Positions 37,936-51,158 are shown, numbered from the stretch's first letter. The stretch: 64,000 nt of DNA from Polytrichum commune (GCA_950295325.1 OX485807.1:16643001-16707000), one strand, 5' to 3'. Notes: generated by a model not told the origin, from the sequence alone. A program made the numbers and translations.

Positions 37936-38624
37936 TCTGAGTCCCCGCCATCCCTCCATCCTCTTTCCTTTAATGATTCTACTGATGAGTCTGCATTCCT
38001 ATGCCAACCGAATTGCTGCAACCCCGCCACCACGGCGATGGGACTCGGAGGGTTTGGATAGGGTACCCATGACCAGGAGAGGCTCCCTTCACCGCGCTGT
38101 CCGGGACTTGGGAACAATTTATTAAACCCCTAAGAATCATCAAGACTTGCCTTGGGGGTTCCGTCCAGCCTGCTGAATCCAAGATAAATTATAATTAAAA
38201 ACCTACATCTCGAATCTAATATCATTAACATCTGTATAAAGCACTCATCTTTGGCGAAATGGCCCTGAAATTGCGAACCCGCCCCTTAACACGTATCCTT
38301 TTGTTACAGTTTGGAAACTTTATTTAGTAGATGATCCTATGCCAAAAAAAAGCAACTTGCATGTGATATTGATGATCAAAATGTATGTATTTGCATTGAA
38401 AAGCACCCACGCACCCAATTTTTCAAAGAATATTTGTTAACAGTGTATGTAGTACTCAACCGATTTGAAAAGGCACTTGGAGAATGAGCTGGGTTTAGAT
38501 AGGATCACTTTTGACATGATTGAGTAAAAATGGAGATATGTAGTTCAAAATACACATTTTTGTGCATGGAGAAGCTCACATTGGACCTCTCCAATGGTTA
38601 AGGCCTCATATATACATGCCTAAA
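37936..38624. other. Spacer between divergent genes, left part
   Basis: A GC-richer stretch at 37935-38110 is followed by AT-rich DNA to 38624. No supported exon. Together with what follows it forms the roughly 2.7 kb gap between the divergently transcribed PPR and starch-synthase-like genes. Confidence 0.4.
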
Positions 38625-38935
38625 TCGAACTTAACAATAATGTGGAAACCTATATTTGAGTGGCATGTGGATATGTGTGGATGTAAGAACAGATGCCAAA
38701 AAGACATGTGTTTAAAAGAGATTGGAGTATGTATTCAAAATATGCTAACCATTCTAAGCTTGATAATCAACATGATTGGGGGGATGTATATGATCACTTG
38801 ATGAGTAGGAAGATCTTCAGTTTGATAGTGAGTAAGATATTCATATGAGCTCCAAAAAGTATGAGCAAATGGCTATAAACACAATTTGGATTTGTTAATC
38901 ATCTCACATTACTTACATGTTTCATATCCTACGAG
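38625..38935. repeat. Dispersed repeat family 3, good copy
   Basis: Shared blocks are 'cctatatttgagtg.catgtgga', 'aaaaagacatgtgtt', 'gattgga.t...tgctcaaaata', 'atcaacatgattgggggg' and 'ctcatatgagctccaa'. The best partner is 59985-60300. Partial copies lie at about 6195-6345, 36240-36440, 51285-51425 and 61445-61575. There is no coding potential and the ends are not defined. Confidence 0.55.
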
Positions 38936-38994
38936 AAGTGGGTGTAGAGAGAAAAAAGTATCCAAATAACACTTGCATGCCTTAAGCATTGAAG

Positions 38995-39035
<41 letters not shown>

Positions 39036-40067
39036 CAGTAAGGCTTTGCAAAACATATGAGCTAAGCCTAGGTCGGTGGAATCAATGATTTTTTTGGGCT
39101 ATTTATTGCTCAAAATGTTACACGTTTTGGGGGAGAATATTCGACTATATATACTTTTTTTGGAACAAATGACGTTGTTGAAATCGTCCCAATCTTGGAA
39201 AGATATCACTCTCTTTTGAACGAGAGCACCTAACTTTGGATGAAAAAACATCTTTATTTGCTCTTTCCTTTGGAAACAATCCTTGGGGGGTGGTCTCTAA
39301 AATAGGCCAAAAATTTGGCATTAGACTTGGCCGCACATGGTGTAGTAACTCGGCTCTTCAAGTAGAGTCTAGTTACAAGTGACTGATGATGTAAAGTGGT
39401 CTCTAAAATGAGCCAAAGTTGATCTTGGTCGGGGGACAACCAACCAAAATTGACCACGTGTGCAACATGATACCAATGCATAGCACTCTTGCAACTACCT
39501 GCTTATTTTTCATCCTTCATCCCATACTATGGATGTAAATATCTACCCCTCTCTTAAGTAGATCGCACACTGCACTCCCTATGAAATAAATAAAAAATAA
39601 AAAATAAAAATTCCCTGGGTGGAATGCCAAGCCCAGTTGCCTCCACAAACCTAGCAAGCCGATTCAGTATTGAATTGTTGAGAGAATCATTTTCCAGTGT
39701 CAAGTCGCTGCCTCTTATGATCATCACAGGCTACAGCAGTGGAGCTCCTCCTCCGAAAATGGTCAAGGCCACTGTCTTTGGATTCCAGTTTGGACGGCTG
39801 ACAATCCATGCAAAAAGGCTTTTGAATGCGGTAACTTACTACCTTAACAGAGGATGGAGAATCTGCCTGTAAGGATTGCAACTCAGATTCCCCTGCACAG
39901 GACATTCATAAGTTAGGTACCTTCACCTTATTTCCTCTGCAATTGCTACCCAAGAACTTAGCATCATCGACACTTGGGGGCGGAGTGATTGAGTGATTGA
40001 GTGAGTTAGAGAGTGTTGTGGCTTTCTTCTCTTGTTGTATCGATTGGTGGAGTGAAAGGGGAGGACG
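38936..40067. other. Upstream region of the starch-synthase-like gene
   Basis: The stretch holds a CT microsatellite (38999-39032) and an AT-rich tract at 39585-39610. Short open frames between 39620 and 39905 on both strands are not recognisable. The promoter and 5' leader of the downstream gene should lie in the last several hundred bases. Confidence 0.4.
38999..39032. repeat. CT microsatellite
   Basis: About 17 CT dinucleotides in an uninterrupted run, roughly 1 kb upstream of the starch-synthase-like start codon. Confidence 0.9.
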
Positions 40068-43000
40068 ATGAATGTGGCGAGGAATTATTATTGTCATCAG
40101 CAGCAGCACCACCAAGTGGCTGCAATTGCTGCAACCACATTCCAGGGGCGGAGGAGCTATGGGGTTGGGCATCGTGGAGTACAACGCTGCTGCCCAGTTT
40201 CGATTAGGGCGTCGGTCGGGTGAGTAATCCATAACAGAACTTGGGAGGGAGTCAAGCATCTTCGTCATTGCATTCTGTCCGTGGTTTCTTTCTTTGGGCA
40301 ATGAATCGGGTGTTGTTCTAGGGGTTGATCGATGATGTGAGTTGGAGTGAGTGAGAAAAAAACCCCTAATGTCTGGTACAGGACACTGGGGCATATGAGG
40401 TTAGTTAGGCATTGTAGTTGTGTAAAGAATTTGGTAGAATTAGAAGAATTCTTATACAGCTCACTCCGATATTGTCATCGGCCGTAGTGAATTATGATGG
40501 TGTTGCTACTTCACCTTTTTGTATATGGAATCCTGAAATGGGCATCATGAGGAGAATACGAGGGACCTCGAAGAATACTGCCTCCTGTCAAATGTGAACA
40601 CCTTGAAAGAAAGGCTCTCCCAAGAGCAAGCCCCTGGGTTCCCACGGTTGGTTGAAAATATTTGGTTCACCAGGAAACCCCCCACTATGATTCGGGGGGG
40701 GGGGACCATAGCATTGTGGTAGGATGCACTGGAAATGAGGTGCTACGATTTAGTAGTACAAGGAGAGTGAAAATTAGAGGAATGCTTTCACAGCTCGCTC
40801 TAATGTTGCCACCTGCATGATGCATTATGGTGTTGCTTCTTCATCTTTGTATATGGAATCCCAGCAATGGGTGATGAATTATGGTGTTGCTTCTTCATCT
40901 TTGTATATAGGATCCTGAAATGGGCATCACCAAGAGAATTCGAGGAGAATTAGAGGGACCTCGAAGAATAGTGCCTCCTTTCAAATGCGAACACCTTGAA
41001 AGGGGCTTCCCAAGAGCAAACCCCTGGATAAACCCATGGTTGGTTGAAAAGGTTTCCTCCAACCATAGTGGGGAACTGGGTATCCTGGCGAACTAAGCAT
41101 TTTCACTTACCATGGGTTTATCCATTGGTTGAAAATGTTTGCTTTGCCAGGATACCCCACTATGGTTGGGGGTATCCATAGTGGTAGGGTGCATTAGAAT
41201 TAAGTGCTTTCATTTAGTGGTACAAGGAGAGTGAAAATTAGAGGAATTCTTTTACAACTGACTCCAATGTTAGCCACCACTGTGAATTATGGTGTTGCTT
41301 CTTCATCTTTGTGTGCTGAATCCCGAATTGGCATCACGAGGAGAATTAGAGGGACCTTGAAGAAAACAAGCTCCTTTCATACGTGGACACCTTGCAGGGG
41401 TTAACTTGGAAAGGGACTTTCCAAGAGCAAAACCCCAGATAAGATCCATGGTTGGTTAAATTCATTTGGTTCACCAGGAAACCCCCACTGTGATTGGAGG
41501 ACCATAGTGATAGGGTGCACTGAAAATTAGGTGCTCTGATTTAGTTGTACAAGGAGATTGAAAATTAAAGGAATTGCTTTTACAGCTGCCAGTGCCGGTG
41601 CTCTGAGCTGAAGTAAGTAAATTGTACCACAGAGCTGCCCAATGCTCCATGATGTCGGAATTCAAATAGGTGTAGGAAGGTATATTGGGTTCGGTGGGCT
41701 CTCCGAGCTGAAGTAAGTAAATTGTACCACAGAGCTGCCCAATGCTCCATGATGTCGGAATTCAAATAGGTGTAGGGAGGTATATTGGGTTCGGTGGGCT
41801 CTAAGTATGCTTTGCCTTGCAACTCTACCTTCTTGAGTTCAATGAGGGAGGTATTTGCTAGGGGATAGCAGCTGTTAACTTATCCATGATGTTGGTTTCA
41901 TCATTCCAGGTTTAATTTCATAACCAATTTCCCAGAACTCCTAGCTCCAGTACCTTCTGAAAGAATGTGAACAATTGGCAAACGTGCTAGTTTTGCTTGT
42001 CAGTGTAATTGGAGTCCCTCCTTATATTATGGCTCCTACCATGTGACTGATTGCTCAAGAAATAGGTTGCATGGGCACTATGTACCCAGAAGTGACAAAA
42101 AGATTGACAACCACAGCAGAAGAAATTCTTACACTAATTTGTAAGCTTAATAATTCTGCTGTGCTAGTGCCGCCCTCATTTACAGCATTGTCTCTTTCTC
42201 CCTCACCTCTTTTTTATTCTCTGATGCACTAACATTTTTTATTATGTTTGCGTGCAGCGATCAGGATAGCAGTGGAGATGCAAACTTGCAGGTATCATTC
42301 GGCAGCTTTTGTTATTAAGTATATAAGGATGCCTCCCTGGAGTAATTTCAGTTTGTAACTATGATCAGGAAATACCACGAAGAATGCGAATCATGAATAC
42401 TCACCTTGCAAGTCTAAAGAGAGAGTATAAGTGGCCTGTGACTGCCCATTGTGGACAGTTGTAATGTAACCACATTGCTGTTATACATCAATACACAATG
42501 GCCATCCTAAAGTTTCAGTTCATTAAATTCTTTGCAAGTATGGTTGGCAAGAGTATAGCAGAGAAACTAGAGTCTATCAGCTTTTGATCAGTCCATTGCC
42601 ATTGGAACTTACATACAACCCAAAGGTTATTTGAACCAGAGGACATCTAATTACCTATATGAAACAGGTATCTATGTCCACACAGCAGGCGGGTGCCAAA
42701 GGAACACCGGACTTAACAAAACTCTTCAATGATGCACAACAAAGTAAGTTCCAGATACACAATATGTCATTAACCTTCGCCCCTTTCTCCTTTGATTCTT
42801 CACCTCTACAAGAACGTCTCTTTTACACGGTGATGTGTTTCAGGATTTCCACAAGTGCACACAAGAAATTTAAAATTCAATATAATAGTGTGCAAGGGGC
42901 TTTTCAGCTACCATTTAGAGTACTCTATGAGCTTTTGGAGTAGTTAGGTATTTCAATTGGCCACATTATGTTGATGAGAGGTGTCTGAGATTTACAACTA

Positions 43001-46000
43001 TGACTTTCTGAAAACCTTTATAAGTCTTATTCCTTCTCTGTAGTTGTCAAAAGAAGTATGTCTTTATTCCTGGTGCAAGTTTAGGGTTTAGGTATATGTA
43101 TTGACAAAAAATGGACTTGAGTTGGCAATTAGACATGATGCGTATGCACAAAGAGCGACTTGAAGCAGTGGAGGATCTACGTAAAGCTGAGAGCGAGAAG
43201 ACAATTCTCCTTGCTCGACTTGCACAGCTCGGAGCAGAGAAGGAAGCCAGCAGTGGGGAGTGTGAACTCTTGCGTCGTAAGCTTCAGCAGCTGGAAGTTT
43301 CTCTTCGAGTTTCAGGTTCACAAGGTTAGAGTCCAAATCTATTGGTGCAATATCCAGAGGGGAATTACATGCCATTTTTCAGATTGACATGTCTCCGGTA
43401 GTACAATATAGATGAGGTCGATTCGGTCTGGCCGCATTTGACGTCAGCAAATTGTGCAGTAGGCATTTTGGATGATCTGATGGCAACCTCGATTGCAAGC
43501 CAAGGGAGTCCGCAAGACACACAGCATAGAATTCACCAACCTGTGGCCTAGAAGGTAGATGGTGCTAAAACCATCACTTTAAGCGCTGAGTGTATCTACT
43601 ATTATCAGATTGATAAAGTCCTAGCTGTTTCTCGTTAGCAATTGAAAGGGGTTTCCAAAGTACCAAAGTATGCCTTATTTGAATTATGTATGCAAATGTA
43701 ATAAGGGTTACCCAAAATCAACAGGTACTTGTTGTGCAGGATTTTAGGGTGCTGGTTTTGCATGCTCTACCTTACTGTATGTAAATTTCTTTTGCAAGGC
43801 ACATTCTCACACCATGTCAACACAGAAGGGAGTGGAGTAGAAGAAAAAAGTTTCTACGGGTCATCACTAGACCTGTTGTAGCAAAACCAAATAGGATACA
43901 AAAAGAAAAGATTGAGCTCTTTGAAACAATAATGGTTGACTGGATCTTGGTTGGGAACCTAGTGCAGAACTTATCCTACAAGAAAGAATTTCAACATTTT
44001 CGTGAGCTTATATCTTGTGATCGTTATTTTCTGAAAAGGTGCACTCTGTTTGTGGTTGTTGTGTCTTGCAGTAAGGTTTGCAGAGTTGAGGAAGCGGTTG
44101 AAAATTGGTGGCCAAAAAGATGACCCACCATCGTCATGGAGTGATCTTCTCTTGCGCATCGACGCAATGACATTAACTGGAGCTCTCAAAATAGAGCAGG
44201 CCTCATCTTTGCGCGAACTTGTGCGGGCTCGTGATGCCCAGACTTCTGATGTTTTTGCACGCTTTGTGGACATGGAAGATAGGGAACTTGCTGCGGTTCT
44301 GCTACCCCTAATTGACTCTAGTAAGAGGTAATTTTCTTTTGAGAAATGTAACTTCAAATGAGTTACTATCTACACCATCTGCAGTCCTAAGGAAAGCTTC
44401 CTGTAGTGGTCAGGTCAAGCAGTTTTGTTGACATGTCTATTCCTGATTGGATACGAGGAGGCACATTACCACCATAATTGATGACCCCGCCATGGCTTGA
44501 TCACCACTTCTGGTAATGGACACATGTCGCCACTGTGGCTTGGGAGGTTGGGCACCTTCTACAGCCTGTGACAGGGCTCCTTCCATCTATTACCTAGTTC
44601 ATAATGGCTTGAGAGAAACATGTTTTCTGTGAGCTATCACATCAAGGGCATAACAACTCGATCAAAATCCCTTTTCTTCAGTGCTGTAGTTGTCTTATCA
44701 ATTCTTTTCCCCTTCAATCTTTACTGGAGTATTATCCAAGACCCTTAAGCTATTGGTCTTGTTTCTGTGTAGTAATAAAACGGTATGGTATATTGGTCAC
44801 CGGTAGGCTGATGTGTTTGGCAAAGGCCTCAACATCTGATTTAGTGTGACCCACACTATTCATCATCAACCCACATTAATTGTTGTGCAATCACTTAGGT
44901 GGCAACTACAGTGAGGGTGTCACAGAACACTTGGTGCTACATGACAAGTCACAAAGACCACTCTAATGAACATGGGACACCTATTTTAAAGCCATACTAA
45001 ACCAGATATTTAGTGTTGTCAGTACGTTCTGTGTTGTCACCTTGAGCCAAGGTATTTTCTGAGTTTCTGCCAAACATGATTCAGAGTTGTTGAATTCCTA
45101 AGACCCTCAATGAAACTTTATTTCATTGAGGAAGTTTGGATGTTGACCTATCCTTGGTAATGTTTTTTTCCGACACGTTAATCAAAGCTCTCAGTGTCAT
45201 CTACAGTCAGTTACGTTTTCTCCTGGCAATTTATGCCTTTGAAGTGTGCAATGTGTTTCTTTTGGTATGAAGGATTTTCCATTCTAATTATGAGGTGTAC
45301 TTTGGGGGTGAAGGAGGAGTCTTCATGTTGTTCACATCTGCTCGGAGATGGCACCTCTTGTTGATTCCGACTCAGTGTCATCCTCCATAACCAATTTATG
45401 CAGGGCATTACGACGAAAGGGGCACTTAGTGGAAATCATTCTTCCAAAGTATGTATTTAAAATAAGACTTCGAAGTTTGTGCATTTGAAGTTTGAAGTTG
45501 CAGTTTTGTGAAAAAAGTGTTTTCTGGTATCTTGCTCTCTTTGACAGTTTTAGCAGCTCATCACCTCAAGTCTTTGACTTAATCCTTATTGTCGGCATTT
45601 TTGCAGATACGCATCTATGGACCTCAGTGTTGTGGACAACCTCAAAGATATTAGAGCAGATTTGTACATTAATTTTGGTGGGAACTGGCATAAGAACAGG
45701 ATTTGGACTGGGTAATTATCCACATTACCAGACCCCTTAACGTCTTTCTAATTATCATTAACAGATGCATGTGTGACATTCTTAACAATTTTCTTATTTA
45801 AAGACCTGATGCTTTTGATCTTGATTGCAGGACTGTATTTGGAATTGCTGTTACACTTATTGAGGCATTCCATCCAGCCAAATTCTTTGATCGAGATGAT
45901 GTGTATGACTACGAAGATGATTTTGAGAGGTACAACATGATATTTCACTTCTGCTAAAAGTATGGCTTACATGTCCTTGACGTATGCATTTTGTGCTTGG

Positions 46001-49000
46001 ACCGGAGATTCTAATCCTTTAAGTTTATTGTGTGGGAACACAGGTTCACATATTTCTGCAAGGTGGCTTTAGAGCATATGGTGAAGCTTAGGAAACAAGC
46101 AGATGTTATCCATCTTCACAATTGGCAGACAGCTGCTGTGGCTCCCATGTTTTGGGACCTCTATGCGCATCAAGTACAAACTAAACCAAACAAGGCCCTT
46201 CAATATTATGCCATATCATGCGAGGGCAGTCCTGCAATTAGATCTTTTTTACAAGTTATGCTTTGGAAGATGATGAAATATGGTCTACAATATTGTATAA
46301 CTCAAAAGATCTGCCATTGGTATCTTCTACAGGGTCTGCAAAACACACGACTTCTGTTGACGTGCCACAATTTCAAGTACCAGGTATATGTGCATTTTAT
46401 TTATTTTGAGGAATTTACTGTGTGGTTAATCTAATAGATTGGAGTGCAATAAAAATCATAGAGCCATGTTTCATCCTTTCTAGTTGCATTGTCACAGTGC
46501 TTACAAGAACCACATAAGTTGGGTCTCTCTGGGTTGGACTCGGATCAACTGAATCGACCTGATCGACTGAAGGATGACTTTGAACCTCATCGCATCAACC
46601 TTCTCAAGGTGAGAATGTTGAAAAGATTATGGTGTTCAGTGTACATCTTCCTGGTACTTGGGCAAGTGAAAATCAAAAAGTGCTAATTGTGGTAGTTATG
46701 GTGGTCTGTTAGGTTTATCCTGTTGAACAGTATTGTTTATACACTTGCATGTGGATTTTTCCAGCATGTAGAATCAGACATCTTTTTTTTCAAATTTGTT
46801 CATTAAGAATCCACAATCTAGGACAATAATGTACTGGGTTGTGGGCAGTACAAAAAAATTCTCCACAGTAGGAAATACTCGTGCCTTAAAGCTCTTAGCT
46901 CTTGGAATTCAGACTGCTGATCAATTCTGACAGCAATTAGAGAAGATTTTGGTTCCTCCTGTATCCTGCGATGAAACACAACCATCTCCTTTATCCAGAA
47001 CTTAAAAGTGTCAAATATAAACTTTTGTGTGGCCAATCTAAGATTGATACAAATGTCAGTTGCCACGTGTACCAGAGAAAGAAGAGCTTGTTCTAGCTTT
47101 TGTATAATGCTCAAGGTGGTCAAGTATCAGGAGAGCTGCTGATGTTTGGGAATTCTGATTTTCCTCACTGCAGGGAGGAGTTGTCTACTCCAATAAAGTA
47201 ACTACAGTCTCTCCAATTTATGCATCAGACCTTTTAAAACAAGAGCATGGATATGGTCTTCATGCAACACTGAATAATCATAAGTATGCATTCTTCTCTA
47301 CCACTTGTAGTAACATGACACAAGGGATTGGTGATACCCAATAGGGTTGCTATGTGAGAAATCTCATTTTAGTGTCTCTGATTTTGAAATATCTCTTTTT
47401 TACGATTGCGCTTCTGAGGTGATAATGAACTTGATTCTTTCAAGTCAAATGAAACACCTGATGACCGTGGCATGTGGTAAAACCAGGCATAAGTTTGTAG
47501 GCATATACAATGGCTTGGATGAAGCAGTTTGGGACCCTGCCCATGATCCTGCACTGCCAGCTACCTATTCCTTCGAGCACTTGTCAGGAAAAAGTATCTG
47601 CAAGGGTATATTGCGGCAAGAATTAGGTCTACCGTTGGTGGATGAATCTGTTCCGCTGGTTAGTGTACAAGACTTTCTATAAAACTACTGGTTTACTTTT
47701 GAAAGATTGGTAATTCAATCTATTAATTCTATTTTATCTCATTGAGTTGAAGAGAAATTAAGCTGCTGTATTGACCTACTTCAAATGAGTGCACGCCATG
47801 TGCAGGTGGGATGCATATTATATGGTAACCCCAATGATAAGTTTGAATTGGAGATTGAATTGATAAAAGCGGCACAAAGATGTGTTCGTGGAAGGGGAGC
47901 TCAGGTTGGTCATACATCCATACCTAGTATTTAAAGCTGAAATGCAACAGTGATGAAATTCTTAATTAACTGACCTCTGATATGTCCAATCACTATATAT
48001 ATATAGATTCATTCAGGGATGCCTATATGCAGGGATACCTGCTGCAACAATAATTATGATTTTGAATTTGTCTTTTGAGTTACTTGTGCTTTAAGTTGAG
48101 AAATAAGGAAAGGATGTCAAAAAGGTGCAATGAAAGCATAGTATGACAATACCTTTTCAAATTTATTTATCAAGCTATTCTCCATGTCAGAACAAAATTT
48201 GAGTGGAAGATACCAGTTTGGGCTTTCATTTGACCTTCTGGGTCCATGAGATTGTTATGCCCACTCAGTGCAGTTGTTTGTGAGTGCAGTTTTTTTGTGT
48301 GGTTCACAGCAAGAATGATGGCTTTGGAGAAAAGTTGACGGATGCTAAGTTTCGACAGGTATCCTTGCTTCCTTCAACCTATCTATAACTTTGTAGGTGC
48401 CAGTTGTCCAATCATTCCTTGTAGAGCAGAGATACCAAGGCAAGAAAACCTTAAATGGACACTTTTAGCTCTGCACCCACTTCTCCTAGGATACAAATCA
48501 CGCAATTAGTGTGAGATATTTGCCGATTCCAAATCGAGTCCATCGCCATTTGCCTCATAATGTTCAAGCTCATATGAATATCATATTCATTATCAAAGTG
48601 AAGATTCTTAAGCCTATAGTGATTAGCCAATTTTGAGCACATAGATCAATCTCTTGTAAACACGTCTTGTTGGTGTCCGTTCTTAGATCCACACCTAAGC
48701 AAACACCAATCAAATATAGCTGATTGTTTACAAAAAGTGACCCAGAACTGCCTGAACACCTTAAGTTATTTGGCCAGTGCTTGACAAAGGTGCTCGGGCT
48801 GTAACTCTCAGGATGACAATGTCAAGATAATAATTGCCCAAGATGATGCACTCCTCCATCAAGTTGTGGCAGCTGCAGACATCCTACTTTGCCCAGAAGT
48901 TTTCGAGCCAACAGGCCAGCTGGCGGTACGCAAGTTTCTTTGAATGTATCATATAGCTCATCTTTACATCAAAATTTAATGGCATGAGCTATTAAGGATT

Positions 49001-49912
49001 CCTCATAACTTACAGTATGAATGCTTATGTGTTACAATTTTGGAACCCGCAAACTTATAAATACACATTGCACTGCATTTTTTATAGATGATTGCAATGC
49101 GGTATGGGGCAATCCCAGTTGCACGCCAAGTGAATGGCATTATGGGCAGGTGAGCCCAAAAAAACCCTGGGTATCTTGTGCACCCATGCATGTCCAGATT
49201 GCATATAGCCATGTAGGGCACTGCTTACAAATGTCCTGGCCATTCTTGCTTGAGCTCTTGAAAGTAAGAGTCAACTAGAATGGGAAGAGGAACTAAACAT
49301 GTATCAGTGATGTGGGTCTGTTTGGTTCTTCAGTTTTGTTGGACTCCCTTTTGACCATTTCTTTAGCACTGGTTTGATCATTCAAAATCTGATTGGTGTT
49401 GTGAGTGGATGGTCATAAGTTTGACCTTTGTATTGCACAACTCTTTCATCAAAACAGATCTGTAATGTGCTTGAGATCAGCAATGTATCATTACGTTGAG
49501 TATGACAAAAAAAGTGGCATCTGATATATGTGTACACTGGGTTATTGTAGTGTAATTGACGTGGAGGACCTTCAGGTAGATAAATCTCAAGCAACAGGAT
49601 TTTCATTTTCCTCTGTCAAGGCCACAGACGTGGTAGTGGCACTTGCTCGTGCCTTGGACTATCTGGTATGCCCCTTGACCATTTTTGTGCATACAACTGC
49701 TATCGAATCAAACCAATCTTACATATGTTGGTAGAGAAACTCTTTTCAGGAATTGCTGAAGGCTTAAGTGAAATTTCCATGGTTTTTTGCAGAAGAGAAA
49801 TCCTGAACTGTGGACAAATCTCATCAAGAATTGCATGACCAAGGACCTCTCCTGGGATGCAAATTGTGTGGAAGCATATGAAGGAGCTTACAACTCAATT
49901 GTCCCACTCTAA
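40068..49912 (+). CDS. SS5: Starch-synthase-5-like protein with degenerate ADP-glucose sites, 20 exons, about 755 aa
   Basis: Exons: 40068-40219, 42258-42291, 42369-42437, 42668-42743, 43133-43324, 44072-44327, 45317-45448, 45607-45711, 45831-45929, 46044-46173, 46333-46383, 46498-46608, 47174-47283, 47487-47658, 47806-47904, 48290-48358, 48812-48925, 49088-49149, 49551-49665, 49793-49912; frame is kept throughout. Exon 3's donor and exon 7's acceptor are least certain. The N terminus looks like a plastid transit peptide, followed by a coiled coil (KAESEKTILLARLAQLGAEK). The GT5 fold is clear (ALRRKGHLVEIILPK, VIHLHNWQTAAVAPMFWDLY, RLLLTCHNFKYQ, GIYNGLDEAVWDP, AMRYGAIPVAR). Where active synthases have K-x-GGL it reads VDSDSV, and the C-terminal TGGL site reads QVNGI. 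This fits non-catalytic SS5, which promotes starch-granule initiation in Arabidopsis. A decayed SS4 is the alternative. Confidence 0.85.
40430..41600 (+). repeat. Tandem array of about 330 bp units in intron 1
   Basis: Anchors of the form 'aaattagaggaattctttta.a' occur near 40441, 40774, 41237 and 41563. Each is followed by 'ctccaatgtt', 'tggtgttgcttcttcatctttgt' and 'cctcgaagaa...gcctcctttcaaatg' blocks. The unit at 40774 contains an extra internal duplication ('gtgttgcttcttcatctttgtatat' twice, 40850 and 40895). The array sits wholly inside the first intron of the starch-synthase-like gene. Confidence 0.8.
41601..41800 (+). repeat. Recent exact-period 100 bp tandem duplication
   Basis: 41601-41700 and 41701-41800 are duplicates with only two differences (ctctgag/ctccgag, ggaagg/gggagg). 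This is the youngest-looking duplication in the window and lies directly after the older 330 bp array in the same intron. Confidence 0.95.
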
Positions 49913-50987
49913 TTAGTTGTGCTGTGGGATGTACTTGTCAGCCACAATCTCAGTGGAATTGGTGCACTCTAGTGGAGTTGGAATTAGTAAAGATATCCAA
50001 TCAGTGATTGTTCTACATAGCTCAAGAGGGATATGTTTTCCTTGGGCAGATGCTTCGTAAATTCTCTAACATTCTACCAAAGAAATCTATAAAGGGTAGG
50101 TGCGACCATCACAATAGGTTACATTATAGTGAGAGAATGGGAGCCACCCACCACATTGAAGGTGCATCCAAGACGGGTTACCAATGTGTGAAAAGCACTT
50201 TCTTCAATGTCCACTGGATCACAAGGGGTGAGAGCTATCTTCATTTATTAAAGCATTGTCAATATATTATTCAATATTTAGTAGAATTTTAACGTTCAAT
50301 CTACGGCTTTTGGAAAAGGTCTGCATGAAAGGTGCGAAGTTATCATATCATTAATCATAAGGTGAAGACTTTGATACAGGGCCTGTGTTGATACTGGACT
50401 GTGTTGTGTTGTTGCAGGTCGTGGCATTTGGAAGGGCTTTCATAGTAACAAACATTGATAATTCTGCATGCAAATCAAACAGATTGTGTAACTCTGTCTG
50501 TGCAGTCCAAATGGAATGAGTAAATCATTAGTAACGCTGAATCGAGAATGAATTGATGGAGGACTTGCAAATCAAAGGCTTATGTATTTCCATGAGACTC
50601 TTTGATAGAAGAAACAAGTTGGAGATAGGGTGCCAAATTAAAATACAGTCAAGAACGTGAAGGAATCCAGTGTAGTATTCTATGCAGGATCTAGTATTTT
50701 TAGCCACCAATGCATCTGATAAATCCAGTTTTTCCAAACACTGGCATTCACAAGGATGCCAAATTGTCTTCTCTTTGAGGAAAGACCATCCATGAATCAT
50801 GAATTTGTGACAAGACCTCAGAGAAGTCCATTGGAGTGGTTCACTGTGAGTTGCAATGTGATTGACACCTACATAATCTTGGGATTCTTCTGCATACAAC
50901 CTTGAATTAAACCTGTCCTATGCAACTTTTAAGTGGCACTTCAATATTGATAACCCAAATCTAAGCAAAACAACACTGAACTGGCCT
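49913..50987. other. 3' flank of the starch-synthase-like gene
   Basis: Presumed 3' untranslated region and downstream DNA. No coding exon is recognised. Confidence 0.45.
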
Positions 50988-51158
50988 ACATAACATTATT
51001 ATGCAGTGTGTGTTTGTTCATGTGGGCCCTGAGAATATAACCATGGATGCTGTAGCTAGTGCAAATAAATAGAGTCTAAATTTGCACAAGCTGTGGCATT
51101 CATGGTTATATTCTTGGGGCCCACGTGAACAAATGCACACTGCTTAATAATGTTATGT
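50988..51158. mobile_element. Near-perfect hairpin, arms about 79 bp
   Basis: The left arm (50988-51066) and right arm (51079-51158) are inverted copies with few mismatches: acataacattattatgcagt against actgcttaataatgttatgt, and gggccctgagaatataacca against tggttatattcttggggccc. The loop is about 12 bp. A transcript would fold into a long stem like a young microRNA or siRNA precursor; equally, this is a foldback MITE. The flanking bases tac...gta belong to the palindrome and no clear target duplication is seen. Confidence 0.75.

Noticed and set aside
39624..39905. Open frames on both strands before the starch-synthase-like gene
   Set aside because: Neither strand shows a known motif or partner exons; left as intergenic.
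39906..40394. Long minus-strand frame of 162 codons
   Set aside because: It is antisense to the transit-peptide exon of the starch-synthase-like gene (40068-40219), and its predicted protein is low-complexity and unrecognisable.
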